Assembly: GCA_964291475.2 (NCBI GenBank)
Contig: OZ220083.1
Span: 620,001-684,000 of the forward strand
Length of the DNA stretch: 64,000 bases
Direction: 5' to 3'
Source: DAOUKH01 sp964291475
GTDB lineage: Bacteria; Chloroflexota; Dehalococcoidia; SHYB01
The notes under the pieces are model-generated. The model did no database searches. It saw nothing but the letters and a program-made list of their open reading frames with translations, and was not told the DNA's origin. Every line of letters starts with the position of its first letter. Position 1 is the first letter of the stretch. A program made the position numbers and the translations under genes. Shown here in pieces: positions 51,547 to 59,344 of the stretch.

Positions 51547-52428
51547 TTACGAGGGCGGCTCGCTCAGGGCGAACTGGTCCTGATAATTCTGGTACTTGTC
51601 GTATTCGATAATCTCGTAGAGATGCTGCCGGGTCAGCATCTGCTCGAGATGCGCCTTCTGCGTTCCCGAGCCGCGCAGGGCCTTGAAGAACTCGAGGACG
51701 GCGTGGTTGGCGATGCGCAGGGCGGAGACGGGAAAGATAACGATCTTGAATCCCCAGGCCTCGAACTGGTCGGCGCTGATGTAGGGCGTCTTCCCGAAGT
51801 CCGTCATGTTGGCCAGCAGTGGGATATCGATGGCCTCGGCCACGGTGCGAAACTCCTCCTCCGATTGCAGCGCCTCGGGGAAGATGATGTCGGCGCCGGC
51901 GTCGGTGTAGCGCTTCATGCGCTCGATGGCGGGGCCGAGCCCCTCGACGGCCTTGGCGTCGCAGCGGGCGATGATTCGGAAGTTGGGGTCGGACCGCGCC
52001 TCTAGGGCCGCGCGCACCTTGCCAATCATCTCGTCGATGGGAACAAGGGTCTTGCCGTCTAGGTGGCCGCAGCGCTTGGGAAACTCTTGGTCTTCAATGT
52101 GGACGGCCGCCGCTCCCGAGCGTTCGAGCTCGTGCACGTAGCGCATCGCGTTCAGGGCGCTGCCGTGGCCGGTGTCGCCGTCCACGATGAGCGGAATCCC
52201 CGGCGCGGCGTCATTGATATAGCGGACCGCCTTCGCCATCTCCGTGAGCGTGACCATGCCCACGTCGGGGAGGCCGGTGAGGGCGGTTGAGATTCCGCTG
52301 CCGCTGACATAGCAGGCCTCGAACCCGGCCTGGACGGCCAGCTTTGCGGTGATCGCGTCGTGCGTTCCCGGCGCGGTAATGATGCCGTCCCGTTCCAGGA
52401 GCTCGGTAAGTCGTGCGGGGCCGTTCAT
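51547..52428 (-). CDS. isocitrate lyase/PEP mutase family protein
   Basis: Alpha/beta-barrel lyase of 293 residues resembling 2-methylisocitrate lyase and carboxyphosphonoenolpyruvate mutase. The N-terminal APGTHDAITAKLAVQAGFEACYVSG (about 19-43, in part), metal site LIVDGDTGHGSALNAMRYVHELE (about 79-101, in part) and the lyase-type active Cys in EFPKRCGHLDGK (about 116-127) are visible. KRCGH points to C-C lyase activity on a 2-methylisocitrate or related oxo-acid, rather than phosphonate chemistry. No prp partner gene is adjacent. A minus-strand TATAAT lies 51 nt upstream. Confidence 0.88.
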   Translation of the reverse strand: MNGPARLTELLERDGIITAPGTHDAITAKLAVQAGFEACYVSGSGISTALTGLPDVGMVTLTEMAKAVRYINDAAPGIPLIVDGDTGHGSALNAMRYVHELERSGAAAVHIEDQEFPKRCGHLDGKTLVPIDEMIGKVRAALEARSDPNFRIIARCDAKAVEGLGPAIERMKRYTDAGADIIFPEALQSEEEFRTVAEAIDIPLLANMTDFGKTPYISADQFEAWGFKIVIFPVSALRIANHAVLEFFKALRGSGTQKAHLEQMLTRQHLYEIIEYDKYQNYQDQFALSEPPS

Positions 52429-52478
52429 CGGTCTTTTCCTTTCGCGCCCCTGAAGGACGCTCCTGCCACATGGCCTCG

Positions 52479-52484
52479 ATTATA
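52479..52484 (-). promoter_or_regulatory. -10 box of the isocitrate lyase family gene
   Basis: TATAAT on the minus strand (flanked by CTC and CGA), 51 nt from the start codon at 52428. No -35 assigned. Confidence 0.4.
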
Positions 52485-52547
52485 GAGTGCCGGGCTGCAA
52501 AGCGCGGCAGTCCGGCTTATGATGCGGGCGATAGATCGGGGGGATCT

Positions 52548-53486
52548 ATGGGGCGCATTGCCAGCTTCCTGGCCCGCCGTCCGCGGCTCGGGCCGCGTGC
52601 TTGGATCGGCATCGGCGTTGCGATCGTCGTCCTGGTCGTGGGCTACCTGCTCATCGCCTTCCTCATCGCAAGGGGCACGACGGCGGCGGAGCGCGAGCCG
52701 CACGAGGGCGATCCCGGCGATTTCGGCCTGACATTCGAGGAGGTGCGGTTCACCCCCCGTGGCGACGACCTCGTGCTGGAGGGGTGGTACGTGCAACCGC
52801 CTCCCGGGGGGCCGGTGGTACTTTTCGTCCACGGACAAGGGTCGCAGCGGACGGGGGACGACATCCTGCCCATCACCGCCGACTTCGCCGAGCGCGGCTA
52901 CGGCGCGCTGATGTTCGACCTACGCGCGCACGGTACCTCGGGAGGCGACCGCGCCTCCGGCGGCTTCTTCGAGCAGCGCGACGTGCTCGGCGCCCTAGAC
53001 TTTCTTGGGGAGCGGAATATTCCGCCGGAGCGGGTCGGCGTGCTCGGCTTTTCGATGGGCGCCGCCGCGTCGGTCTTAGCCGCCGAGCAGGAGCCCGCGA
53101 TCCAAGCCCTGGCCCTCGACAGTCCCTACGCCAAGGTCCACGACCTTGTCGCCAACGAGGCGGCCCTCAAGACCCCGTTCCCCCGCTGGATCATTCCCGT
53201 ATTCATCCCACCCGCGCGAGTGATGGCCAAGTGGTTCTACGGGATCGACCTGGGCCAAATGATTCCCGAGGAGTCCGTCGCGGCCCTCGACTATCCGGTC
53301 CTCGTCATTCATGGCAAGAACGACGATCGCGTGCCGGTGGAACACGGCATCCGCGTCCACGGCGCCGCGGCGGCCGGCAGCGAACTCTGGCTTGTCGATA
53401 GCCCGGGGCACTCCGATGCTTACCTGGAGGCGCCGGAAGAGTACGTGCGCAGGATTGCGGCCTACTTCGAAGACAGGCTCCGCTGA
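52548..53486 (+). CDS. membrane-anchored alpha/beta hydrolase
   Basis: Alpha/beta-hydrolase of 312 residues with an N-terminal membrane anchor: a basic start (ARRPRLGPR) and a helix at about 18-42. The hydrolase domain has VVLFVHGQGSQRTGDD (about 89-104), GALMFDLRAHGTSGGD (about 118-133), the nucleophile elbow GVLGFSMGAAAS (about 163-174, Ser), Asp in VLVIHGKNDDRVPVEHG (about 251-267), and His in SPGHSDAYL near 286. The active site should face outside. ATG 52548 follows a G-rich ribosome-like stretch. It could be an esterase or peptidase; the substrate is unknown. Confidence 0.86.
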   Translation: MGRIASFLARRPRLGPRAWIGIGVAIVVLVVGYLLIAFLIARGTTAAEREPHEGDPGDFGLTFEEVRFTPRGDDLVLEGWYVQPPPGGPVVLFVHGQGSQRTGDDILPITADFAERGYGALMFDLRAHGTSGGDRASGGFFEQRDVLGALDFLGERNIPPERVGVLGFSMGAAASVLAAEQEPAIQALALDSPYAKVHDLVANEAALKTPFPRWIIPVFIPPARVMAKWFYGIDLGQMIPEESVAALDYPVLVIHGKNDDRVPVEHGIRVHGAAAAGSELWLVDSPGHSDAYLEAPEEYVRRIAAYFEDRLR

Positions 53487-53517
53487 CGGGGCCTAGCTCC
53501 TTTCGCCATTACGCAAG

Positions 53518-54930
53518 CTAGCGGTTGCCGGCGTAGAAGGCGGCGAGACGCGATAGGCTCCGTGCGGCTCGGCGGATACTTGGATAGACGGGCAGCCCGG
53601 CGTCGGCGACGCATGCTCGGATTCGTAATGTGAGGTCGACGTCGCCCCCGCTGCTGCTGACCGCGTCGTTGACGACGAAGGCGGCGGGCTTCCCCGAGCG
53701 CTTCGCCGTCTCGACCAAGTGCTCGATCGGCGCCATGATTTGACCCTCGGTCCTTTGTCCATCGAAGAGCCAAGGCCCTGGGAGATTGGCGAGGAGAAGG
53801 TCGTATTCCGGGCGCGCGGCGAACATCTTGAAGATCGCCGCCTCGTCGAGGTCGGAGCCGCCCAAGATGGAGATGTCGGCGGGGTTGGTGATCCAGTCGG
53901 CGACCTCCGGGAACCTGGCGCGGTACTCCTCCCTCACCGACTCGGGAACGGGCTCGACGATCAATCCGGCGTCCTCGCAGGCATCGGCGCTCTCGACCAT
54001 GCGGCCGCCGCCACCGCCGACGACGCCGACGCGCCGCCCCGCCGCCGGCGGCGAGTTGGCGAAGGCGATCAGCATGTCGCCGAGGTCGTCAAGGCTGTCG
54101 ACGAGGACGGCGCCGGTCTGCCGGGCAAGCGCGCGCCAAATCTCCTCCGATCCGGCCAGGGAGGCGGTGTGCGACGCCGCGGCGCGTTGGCCGGCCGCTG
54201 TCCGGCCACCCTTCCAAATCACCACCGGCTTGCGGCGGACGGCCTCGGCCAGCGCCCGCGCGAACCGGCGCCCGTCCCTGGCCCCCTCGATGTAGGCCCC
54301 GATCACCGCCGTCTCCTCGTCCTGCCCGAAGTACTCGACGAGGTCGACCTCGTTGATGTCGGTGGCGTTGCCGTAGCTCATCACCTTGCTGAAGCGCAGC
54401 CCTCGCTGCGAGGTGACGTGGATGAGCTCCAACATGTTGCCGCCGCTTTGGGCGAGGACGGCGGCGTTGCCGGGCTCGGTGGGTGAAGGCCAAAAGGCCA
54501 TGCCCCGCCTGGGGTGGTAGATACCCATGCAATTGGGCCCGAGGACACGGACGCCGGCGGCCCGCGCCCGCGCCACGAGCGCTCGCTCCAGCTCCGCCTT
54601 CTCGTCGTCGCCCGTCTCGCTGAAGCGGGCCGTGAAGAAGTGGACGGCCCGCGTCCCCTTCCTACCGGCTTGGTCGATGAGGTCGAGCGCCGCGTCGGCG
54701 GGCACGGTGGAGATCACGTAGTCGACGTGGCCCGGAATGTCGTCGAGGCTCTTGTAGCCCCGGTAGCCAAGTACGTCCTCGCCCCGGGGGTTGACCGGGT
54801 ACAAATCGCCGGCGAACCCATGATGGACTTGGTTCCTGAAGAACTGATTCCCCGACTTCGAGGGGTCGGAGGACGCCCCTGCCACCGCGATCGAGCGGGG
54901 ATGGAAGATGGGATCGAGGGGATGCGTCAT
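53518..54930 (-). CDS. NDP-forming acyl-CoA synthetase-like protein (alpha part only)
   Basis: CoA-binding and CoA-ligase protein of 470 residues related to ADP-forming acetyl-CoA synthetase. The CoA-binding Rossmann domain starts FHPRSIAVAGASSDPSKSG (about 9-27). The succinyl-CoA-synthetase-like domain includes RVLGPNCMGIY (about 132-142) and the phosphohistidine loop ASHTASLAGSEEIW (about 258-271). The ATP-grasp beta part that completes the enzyme is not fused and no gene for it is adjacent. It may pair with a distant beta subunit. A minus-strand TATACT at 54972-54967 may be its -10. Confidence 0.86.
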   Translation of the reverse strand: MTHPLDPIFHPRSIAVAGASSDPSKSGNQFFRNQVHHGFAGDLYPVNPRGEDVLGYRGYKSLDDIPGHVDYVISTVPADAALDLIDQAGRKGTRAVHFFTARFSETGDDEKAELERALVARARAAGVRVLGPNCMGIYHPRRGMAFWPSPTEPGNAAVLAQSGGNMLELIHVTSQRGLRFSKVMSYGNATDINEVDLVEYFGQDEETAVIGAYIEGARDGRRFARALAEAVRRKPVVIWKGGRTAAGQRAAASHTASLAGSEEIWRALARQTGAVLVDSLDDLGDMLIAFANSPPAAGRRVGVVGGGGGRMVESADACEDAGLIVEPVPESVREEYRARFPEVADWITNPADISILGGSDLDEAAIFKMFAARPEYDLLLANLPGPWLFDGQRTEGQIMAPIEHLVETAKRSGKPAAFVVNDAVSSSGGDVDLTLRIRACVADAGLPVYPSIRRAARSLSRLAAFYAGNR

Positions 54931-54966
54931 GCGCGGCGAGTCTCTACGCGGGCGAATTGCCGCCGG

Positions 54967-54972
54967 TGAGTA
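54967..54972 (-). promoter_or_regulatory. -10-like TATACT of the CoA ligase-like gene
   Basis: TATACT preceded by CCATG on the minus strand, 36 nt from ATG 54930. The same CCATGTATACTC block precedes the next gene upstream (55909-55904). Confidence 0.35.
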
Positions 54973-55028
54973 TACATGGGCGCGCCCTTTGGGCTCGCCT
55001 AGCCAAGGCTACCGGCTCAATGCCGACG

Positions 55029-55880
55029 TTAGGCCGGGCGTGCCTGAGCGATGACGGCGCGCAGGGAGTCGCCGAGCAGCTTGGCGAGTTCCGCCGGCGA
55101 GTGGCGTTCTACCAACTCGGTCGAGAAGACCTCGACGCTGAGCGGCGCCCGCGCGCCGATGGCGTCGAGGATGTGGATGAACTCGACGAGGTCGAGGACG
55201 CCCTGCCCGGGGGGAAGGCGGCGCTGCATACCGACCTTGATGAGCTCCTCGGGCGGCTCGTCGGGAGCATCGTTGACCTGCACCCCGGTCACGCGGTCGC
55301 CGGGAAGGCCCCGCAACTCGTCGTATGTCGTGCCGCCCGTCCGGCAATGCCAGGTGTCGACGAGCAGGCCGGCTTGGGGGTGGCCGCAGTCCTGCACCAC
55401 GCGCCACGCTGTGGCGACGTCGGGGACCGCCCTCATGGACGGGACGAACTCGAGGTAGGGTCGGAGTCCGTGCTCGATGGCCCGCTTGCAGACTCCGGCG
55501 AAGGCTTCGGTGACCTGACCGATGGGGAGTGGGCCGTCGCTCCCGAAGACGACGTTGACGAAGGTGGCCCCAAGCGCCTCTCCCGCCTCGTAGACCAAGT
55601 CTTCACTGGCCGGCGGCCCGTGAGTGCTGGGCCTGTCCGAGCCGGTCCAGACGGCGACGGCGTCCACGTCGTTGACGACCACGCCGTTCGCCTCGGCGAT
55701 GGCCCGCAGCTCGGCGGGAGTGAGGCCCGCTTCCTTGGCGGCGAGGTACGCCCGCGTGGGGGAAAGCGACACGCCGTCGAAGCCGCCCGCAGCGGCGGCC
55801 TCAATGATGGCGCGGTAGGGCGGGTTGCCCAGCGTCGCGCCCGTGATGACCAGATCGTTCGGACCGAGCATCCCTTTCAT
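55029..55880 (-). CDS. sugar phosphate isomerase/epimerase-like TIM barrel
   Basis: Xylose isomerase-like barrel protein of 283 residues. Visible are GFDGVSLSPTRAYLAAKEAGLTPAELRAIAEANGVVVNDVDA (about 32-73, in part), FVNVVFGSDGPLP (about 107), LEFVPSMRAVPD (about 146) with a metal Glu, AGLLVDTWHCRTGG (about 174-187) with Asp and His, and the final Glu in LSVEVFSTEL (about 254). The metal set Glu-Asp-His-Glu is that of the family. Start ATG 55880 was chosen at the first homologous residues. Possible reactions include inosose, erythrulose or hydroxypyruvate isomerisation. Confidence 0.85.
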   Translation of the reverse strand: MKGMLGPNDLVITGATLGNPPYRAIIEAAAAGGFDGVSLSPTRAYLAAKEAGLTPAELRAIAEANGVVVNDVDAVAVWTGSDRPSTHGPPASEDLVYEAGEALGATFVNVVFGSDGPLPIGQVTEAFAGVCKRAIEHGLRPYLEFVPSMRAVPDVATAWRVVQDCGHPQAGLLVDTWHCRTGGTTYDELRGLPGDRVTGVQVNDAPDEPPEELIKVGMQRRLPPGQGVLDLVEFIHILDAIGARAPLSVEVFSTELVERHSPAELAKLLGDSLRAVIAQARPA

Positions 55881-55903
55881 GTGGACCCTTTCGGAATGCC
55901 GCG

Positions 55904-55909
55904 AGTATA
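55904..55909 (-). promoter_or_regulatory. -10-like TATACT of the isomerase-like gene
   Basis: TATACT after CCATG on the minus strand, 23 nt from ATG 55880; shared context with 54972-54967. Confidence 0.35.
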
Positions 55910-55986
55910 CATGGCGGCCCGGACGGATACCCTCTGGGCCGCCGTGGACGCTTCTCTGTGCGTGGCGATCGTGCGCCCTGGGCCCG

Positions 55987-56997
55987 CTAGCGAGGCGGTG
56001 CATCGAGTGACCGTCGCAGCGTGGCGATCAACTCGGCGCAAAAGCCACCATCGTCATCTCTGGACCATGGAACCGTCGTGCAGTGATTGGTGTCGAAGTG
56101 GGTTCCCCCTGCCTCGAACTTCGCCTTCTCGCAGATATAGATGACAGGCTTGCCCAGACCCTCGGCATAGCCGGCCTCCCAGTACGCGCCTGGGTTGTCG
56201 TGGGTAAGGTCGACGATGACGAACGCTGAGTCCCTGATTCGCGTTCGCATGAGGTTGTCGATGACCCCGGCCTGCGCGATGTCACGCATGTCGACGAGGT
56301 CATACCCGAGGCCATTCTTCACTGTGGGTTTCACGACCTCGCTGACGAAAGGGTCGAGTTGTGCATCGTTGAACGGCATTGCGATGAAACCGTAGTTGCT
56401 CTCGAACCGACCTCTTTTCTCGTCCTCGTATACAGCCCATCCATCGAGGGTGAGGTCGATGCCAAAAAACTCGAGGGCACCCTCGGCCTGAATCCTGAGC
56501 GTTCCGCGCTCTCCTAGCTCTCGAATTAGTTGGTAGCCGCTATCGCGGCTGGCCGCACCGACGATAGCCCGGAATTCAATAGGAGGGTTTTCGATGGGTT
56601 CCCCTGAACGAGATATTTCGTCGCCGATGTAGCGGATGGCGTTTGCCGCTTGCTCAGCACGCGAGGGAAGGGCTGCGCCAGATTGTACCCACTCCAAAAT
56701 GTCGCGCGTAATGGTGAACAGTTGGTCCCCTGACTGAGCTGAATTCTGCGACAGGCGTATCCGGTGACAGAGGATTGCCCGCTGCACCGTGGTCAGCTCC
56801 CAATGGCTCCAGTCGAGATTGCCTGGGCTGTAACGGTGACCATCCAGATAGGTGTCGGCGTCCATTTCGTAGCGACCGCAAATGTTGCATTCGAACCGGG
56901 CCTTCGGGGATCCGCCGGAAGAATATTGGTAACCTCTGCATAAACCGCCGTCTTGGTTCTGGCAAACAGGGCATCTGGCTATCCCCAGCTCATTCAT
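55987..56997 (-). CDS. zinc-ribbon protein with C-terminal TIR/nucleoside deoxyribosyltransferase-like domain
   Basis: Protein of 336 residues, not a standard named family to me. Residues 9-41 form a zinc ribbon (CPVC at 9-12, CNIC at 37-40). The middle (about 60-200) is helical with LGERGTLRIQAEGALEF like a winged-helix wing. The C-terminus from about 208 (YGFIAMPFNDAQLDPFV) is a Rossmann-like domain with AFVIVDLTHDNPGAYWEAGYAEGLGKPVIYI (about 255-287, in part), the pattern of NDT/TIR-like nucleotide-cleaving domains, with Glu 274 a candidate catalytic residue. ATG 56997 follows GGAG; a GTG at 57018 is possible. It is clearly A+T-richer than its neighbours, suggesting transfer. An NAD- or nucleotide-degrading defence effector is a hypothesis. 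Confidence 0.75.
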   Translation of the reverse strand: MNELGIARCPVCQNQDGGLCRGYQYSSGGSPKARFECNICGRYEMDADTYLDGHRYSPGNLDWSHWELTTVQRAILCHRIRLSQNSAQSGDQLFTITRDILEWVQSGAALPSRAEQAANAIRYIGDEISRSGEPIENPPIEFRAIVGAASRDSGYQLIRELGERGTLRIQAEGALEFFGIDLTLDGWAVYEDEKRGRFESNYGFIAMPFNDAQLDPFVSEVVKPTVKNGLGYDLVDMRDIAQAGVIDNLMRTRIRDSAFVIVDLTHDNPGAYWEAGYAEGLGKPVIYICEKAKFEAGGTHFDTNHCTTVPWSRDDDGGFCAELIATLRRSLDAPPR

Positions 56998-57065
56998 GGG
57001 TGTGTCTCCGATCCGCACAGATGTCGATGCTCATTGGAACCTGGTAATCACACGGGCCTAGGCGG

Positions 57066-57608
57066 TTAGCCCAGCAGGGTCTCGACGCCCTCTTCTAGCT
57101 CGACGCCGAGGGCCATCATCGACAGGCCGAGCATGGTGTAGTAGCCGGCGAGCACGGTAACCTCGACCGCACGCTGGCGCCCGAGCAGGTGCTCGATGGC
57201 GGTGTAGGTCGCGTCGTTGACCTTGTTGTTGACCACCTGCTTGGCGTAGTCGACGAAGACCGATTCCTGGGGGATCATGCCCCGGGTGTTGCCCGCCTTG
57301 ATGCCGTCGATCACAAGCTCACGCACGCCTTCCTTGCGGGCGATGGGGACGTGGTGGGTGAACTCGTAGGCGCAGCCGATCTCGCGGGCCGTGGTGAGGA
57401 TGACCGTCTCGCGGGCGTCGCCGGGGATTTGTGAGCGGAAGCGGGCGTAGGCGCCGACGTCACCCACGAGCGAGGCCATTTCCGGCGCGTTTAGCAGGAG
57501 GGAGAAGACGGCGGCGAGCCTGCCGCCGCGGGGCTCGACGATACCGTCGTAGAGCGGCTGCTCCGCTGGGCCGAGATCGTCACGGGTGATGTAGGGTACG
57601 CGCGCCAT
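57066..57608 (-). CDS. carboxymuconolactone decarboxylase family protein
   Basis: All-alpha CMD/AhpD-fold protein of 180 residues. The core ARETVILTTAREIGCAYEFTHHVPIARKEG (about 66-95, in part) carries a single Cys with nearby Glu and His residues, like peroxidase-type CMD proteins but without a CxxC. ATG 57608 follows GGAGG. A minus-strand TATTCT (57657-57652) is a possible -10. It is divergent from the amidohydrolase-cupin-amidohydrolase group and may be functionally linked, as CMD proteins and COG2159 hydrolases often share aromatic catabolic clusters. Confidence 0.84.
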   Translation of the reverse strand: MARVPYITRDDLGPAEQPLYDGIVEPRGGRLAAVFSLLLNAPEMASLVGDVGAYARFRSQIPGDARETVILTTAREIGCAYEFTHHVPIARKEGVRELVIDGIKAGNTRGMIPQESVFVDYAKQVVNNKVNDATYTAIEHLLGRQRAVEVTVLAGYYTMLGLSMMALGVELEEGVETLLG

Positions 57609-57763
57609 GGGTCGCCTCCGCGAGTCGTGCTCTCTTGCGTGAGTGGCCGACAGAATAGCACCAACGGTATTCGCGCGAATCCCGTGGAGGCGCGCGGTGG
57701 CCGGAATCAAGTAGACTAGCGGCGGAGTTCAGGGCCGTCCGGCCCTTGGTGCGGGGTAAACCG

Positions 57764-58870
57764 ATGACGAAACGGACCGAATACAAACTCATCTCGGGCG
57801 ACTCGCACGTAAACGAGCCGCCGGAATTGTGGCGGGACCGAGTGCCCGCGAAGTTTGCCGACCGTGCCCCGCGCATGCAGCGGTTCGAAGAGGGCGACGC
57901 GTGGGTCATTGAGGGCGCCATCGACCCGATTCACTTCGGGCTCAACCAATGCGCCTCCGACCCTATTGAGAAGCGGTCGCGGTGGATCAAGTGGGAGAAT
58001 GTCCGGCGCGGGGGGTTCGATCCGGCGGAGCGGATCAAGGAGATCGACATCGACGGCGTCGACGGGGAGTTGCTGTATCCCACGCCACGCCTCTCGAACG
58101 GCATCTGGTGGAACCGTGAGGATGCCGAGTTTCAGACCACCCTGATCCGGGCGTACAACGACTGGCTCTCGGAGTATTGCAGCCATGCGCCGGACCGCCT
58201 CTTCGGGCTGGCCATGATGCCCTGCTGTGGTACCGAGGAGGCGGTCGCGGAGTTCCACCGCGCCCTTGCTCTGCCCGGCATACGGGGCGTCGTGATCGGC
58301 GGCTATCCCTCGGGCGAGTATTTCGTCTCCCCGGCGGACGATCCGCTCTGGGCGGCGGCGCAGGAAGCCGATATTCCCATCGCCATTCACGTCTCGCTCG
58401 CAACCGAGCCCGTCGGCCACCACAGCACGACCATACCCCAGGCGACCTTCCGGTTCACCAGCGTGCCGGGGAGGATCAACGAGCTGGTCTACTCCGAGGT
58501 GTTCGACCGCTTCCCCGACCTCAAGTTCATCTTCGCGGAGGTCGATTGCGGGTGGGTGCCCTACGTCATTGAACAGATGGACAAGCATCACGAGCGCGAC
58601 CTGCAGATTCCCTACGTGAAGACCAAGCACCTACCGAGCTACTACACCGAGCACAACATCTTCTACACCTACATCACCGATAACTACGCGGTGCAGAACC
58701 GGGGGGCGATCGGCCTCGACAAGATCCTGTGGTCGAGCGACTACGCCCACACGTCGACTGATTGGCCGAACTCCTGGACCGCCATCGACCGCGCTTTCGA
58801 GGGCGTCCCAGCCGAGGAGAAGCAGCAGATTCTCGCCGGCAACGCGATGCGTCTCTACCACATCGGCTAG
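57764..58870 (+). CDS. amidohydrolase family protein (COG2159 type), first of a duplicated pair
   Basis: Metal-dependent amidohydrolase_2 protein of 368 residues. LISGDSHVNEPPELWRDRV (about 9-27) is the N-terminal metal motif, IAIHVSLATEPVGHHS (about 206-221) the central His region, and ILWSSDYAHTSTDWPNSW (about 324-341) the C-terminal Asp and His. ATG 57764 begins the homology shared with the paralogue; a GTG at 57746 is possible. The gene at 59345 encodes a protein about four-fifths identical, with a cupin gene between them. ACMSD-like decarboxylation or hydrolysis of an aromatic-derived acid is likely, substrate unknown. Confidence 0.88.
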   Translation: MTKRTEYKLISGDSHVNEPPELWRDRVPAKFADRAPRMQRFEEGDAWVIEGAIDPIHFGLNQCASDPIEKRSRWIKWENVRRGGFDPAERIKEIDIDGVDGELLYPTPRLSNGIWWNREDAEFQTTLIRAYNDWLSEYCSHAPDRLFGLAMMPCCGTEEAVAEFHRALALPGIRGVVIGGYPSGEYFVSPADDPLWAAAQEADIPIAIHVSLATEPVGHHSTTIPQATFRFTSVPGRINELVYSEVFDRFPDLKFIFAEVDCGWVPYVIEQMDKHHERDLQIPYVKTKHLPSYYTEHNIFYTYITDNYAVQNRGAIGLDKILWSSDYAHTSTDWPNSWTAIDRAFEGVPAEEKQQILAGNAMRLYHIG

Positions 58871-58916
58871 AGAATTCACGGATAAGGCTCGGAGCAATCT
58901 CGAGCGGAGGTGCGCC

Positions 58917-59294
58917 ATGGCGGTACGCGTGATCATCGAAGACGAATTGCCCTGGAAGAGCGGCAGCCGGTTCGAGAAGGACGGCGTTGAGTTGCGGACG
59001 CGCTCGCGCTACCCCATCGCGGCCTTCGAGGAGACCGGCCCCTTCTTCGGCAAGGCGCGCTACGACCCTGGCATGGAGGTCCCGGCGCACTGGCATCCGT
59101 GCAACGAGATTCTCTACGTGACCGCCGGCGAGTTGACGGTTGGCGGTGAGGTCTACAAGCCTGGAACGGCGCTCGCCATCGATGAGGGCACGGTCTACGG
59201 GCCGCTCGTGGCGGGGCCGGAGGGGGCCGAGTTCCTCACCATTCGCGACCGCCCGCCCAAGGGCGTGATGAAGCCGGAGGACCGTCCCACGTAG
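58917..59294 (+). CDS. cupin domain protein
   Basis: Single-domain cupin of 125 residues, a small beta-barrel that often binds a metal. GKARYDPGMEVPAHWHPCNEILYVTAGELTVGG (about 48-80, in part) holds the first cupin motif with two His and a Glu. The second motif is PGTALAIDEGTVYGPL (about 84-99), where the usual His is replaced by Tyr-Gly. AGGT-like GGAGG precedes the ATG. It lies 46 nt after one amidohydrolase and 50 nt before its paralogue, so it is cotranscribed and probably acts in the same pathway. Confidence 0.86.
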   Translation: MAVRVIIEDELPWKSGSRFEKDGVELRTRSRYPIAAFEETGPFFGKARYDPGMEVPAHWHPCNEILYVTAGELTVGGEVYKPGTALAIDEGTVYGPLVAGPEGAEFLTIRDRPPKGVMKPEDRPT

Positions 59295-59344
59295 CGTTGA
59301 GGGTCTTCGTCCCTCAATTGCCCCGGAAGGGACTCGCCTCAGCC

